NCBI GenBank assembly: GCA_030220185.1
Contig: JASPKZ010010272.1
Span: forward strand, 5,133,501-5,197,500
DNA: 64,000 bases
Direction of reading: 5' to 3'
DNA from: Diploptera punctata
Taxonomy: Eukaryota > Arthropoda > Insecta > Blattodea > Blaberidae
Part shown: in pieces, positions 62,782-64,000 of the stretch
Numbering within the stretch: the stretch's first letter is position 1
Layout of the letters: the number at the start of each line of letters is the position of its first letter
The notes under the pieces: model-generated
Told to the model about the DNA's origin: nothing
What the model saw: the letters and a program-made list of their open reading frames with translations, nothing else
Database searches by the model: none
Program-made: the position numbers and the translations under genes

Positions 62782-64000
62782 GAATAATTTATATTTTTGA
62801 ATTGTACATTATGTTACGGTGCGTATCTTAAACTTATGTTACAATTATATTAAATGAATGACATTGACACAATATAACTAAAGAAGTTAATTTACAAATA
62901 AACTATTTTTTTTTTTTCCATTTTAAAAATCTAGAACCAGGGTGAGATAACAATGTAATTATAATTTTCCATCATCGAATTAAAAAAAAAATGTCATACA
63001 GATATTAACTAAATTATTAAGATAAATTAAAGGGGTCTTTACTTCGAGAGAGAATAAAATCAGTTTTTACACAATTTATTGTAATGTTCTTAACATTTTG
63101 ACAATGTTCGGGGCAACTTCGTACGCTTAATCTGAAATTCATAACAAACATTCATAACAATATGTATTATTTTCTAAGACAATTTATGTAATTCATAACT
63201 CTCATTCAAAACCATAAGATAATATTTGTGTTTTACAATGTATAGTATAATATTGTTATAGTAAGCTACAACCCTAACATGCCTTTGTGGCGAATTAGGG
63301 TTTCAAAATATTTGGAGATTCAATAATAATAATATGTGAAAATAGTTTATATAGTTACATGTTATATGAAAAAAAACATTAAATGTACTTACCTACTAAC
63401 CTAAAAGGTTATAACATTTATGGTGATAACAGTTATCAGCATAATAATATTCAAGAACATTATGTCAAACCCAATGGAAATAATCATTGTATAATGGGCA
63501 GTGGTAATTTAATTATTTCTAGTTTTATCCAGCCAACGTGAAATTAACTTTGTGTTGGATTATTGAATGCTTACATTAGGTAAGTGTGATATATATTTTT
63601 TATTTCATTAGAGTTACGTTAGCAAGTTTTATTTTTCCATAATATTTTAAGAATGAAATGAGGTTATTAGATAAGAAAAATAATCATACATTTCAATGGT
63701 TACATTTTGTAAAACATGAGTAAGTCTTATGAAAAAGAGAAATGAGAGAAATACTCCAGGATGTGGATACGGTAATAGACCCCCCCCCCTACTTAACCGA
63801 TTCGCTTCACGTTTAAATGCTCAATACATTTTCCCAGAAACAGGATTTAAGTTACCGTAAAGTATATTGCCTATTTTCAAACATTAAAAACAAAGAAAAT
63901 ATAACGGTACTTGCGATCACAATGAGGGTGAATGCAAAAACACATTATTCTACTATTCATAAATGTTAACAAAATATTACTCTGCCAAGTAATGTACAAA
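62782..64000. other. AT-rich DNA, nothing recognised
   Basis: No exon, RNA gene or known repeat seen; one C9 run at 63781. Confidence 0.5.

Overview
This is a eukaryotic, almost certainly insect, genomic window: AT-rich, gene-poor and packed with nested transposable elements. The repeat content (tRNA-headed SINEs, RTE-type LINEs, mariners, Penelope-like elements) and the very long repeat-filled introns suggest a large polyneopteran genome such as a cockroach. That placement is an inference from style, not a search result.

One conserved host gene can be assembled completely by eye: a minus-strand mitochondrial carrier homolog of the MTCH2 family. It has seven coding exons between 43965 and 14991. 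All junctions obey GT/AG, all phases agree, and the 936-nt coding sequence gives 311 residues. Its promoter probably lies at 44.3-44.7 kb, where five copies of a GGTTWTCTCTGG motif occur. Everything else in 15-44 kb is intron, and most recognisable intron sequence is mobile DNA.

Layout: 1-14.9 kb, downstream of the gene, is a mosaic of Penelope-like element (PLE) fragments, composite tRNA-headed elements (called T elements here), a Tigger-like element, nested TIR elements, tandem LINE tails and a mariner carrying a PLE that carries a T element. 15-44 kb is MTCH2 with PLE palindromes, a decayed piggyBac, a 1.3-kb mariner, a 933-bp repeat present twice, and a nearly intact 3.25-kb RTE retrotransposon just upstream of exon 2. 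44-64 kb holds the promoter candidate, RTE relics, several SINE families, two TA-flanked MITEs, a foldback element, long AT/AAT microsatellites and one CpG-rich unassigned stretch at 47.9-48.3 kb.

The most unusual signal is the PLE population. Many PLE pieces carry a hammerhead ribozyme core (CUGANGA, stem II, GAAA, a very short stem III) next to GIY-YIG endonuclease coding sequence, and most are foldbacks with inverted arms. A second, apparently unrelated family (T elements) is also arranged as inverted or multimeric units inserted as one piece with 9-13-bp target duplications. PLE target duplications are 10-16 bp. The shared architecture suggests, but does not prove, a shared insertion machinery.
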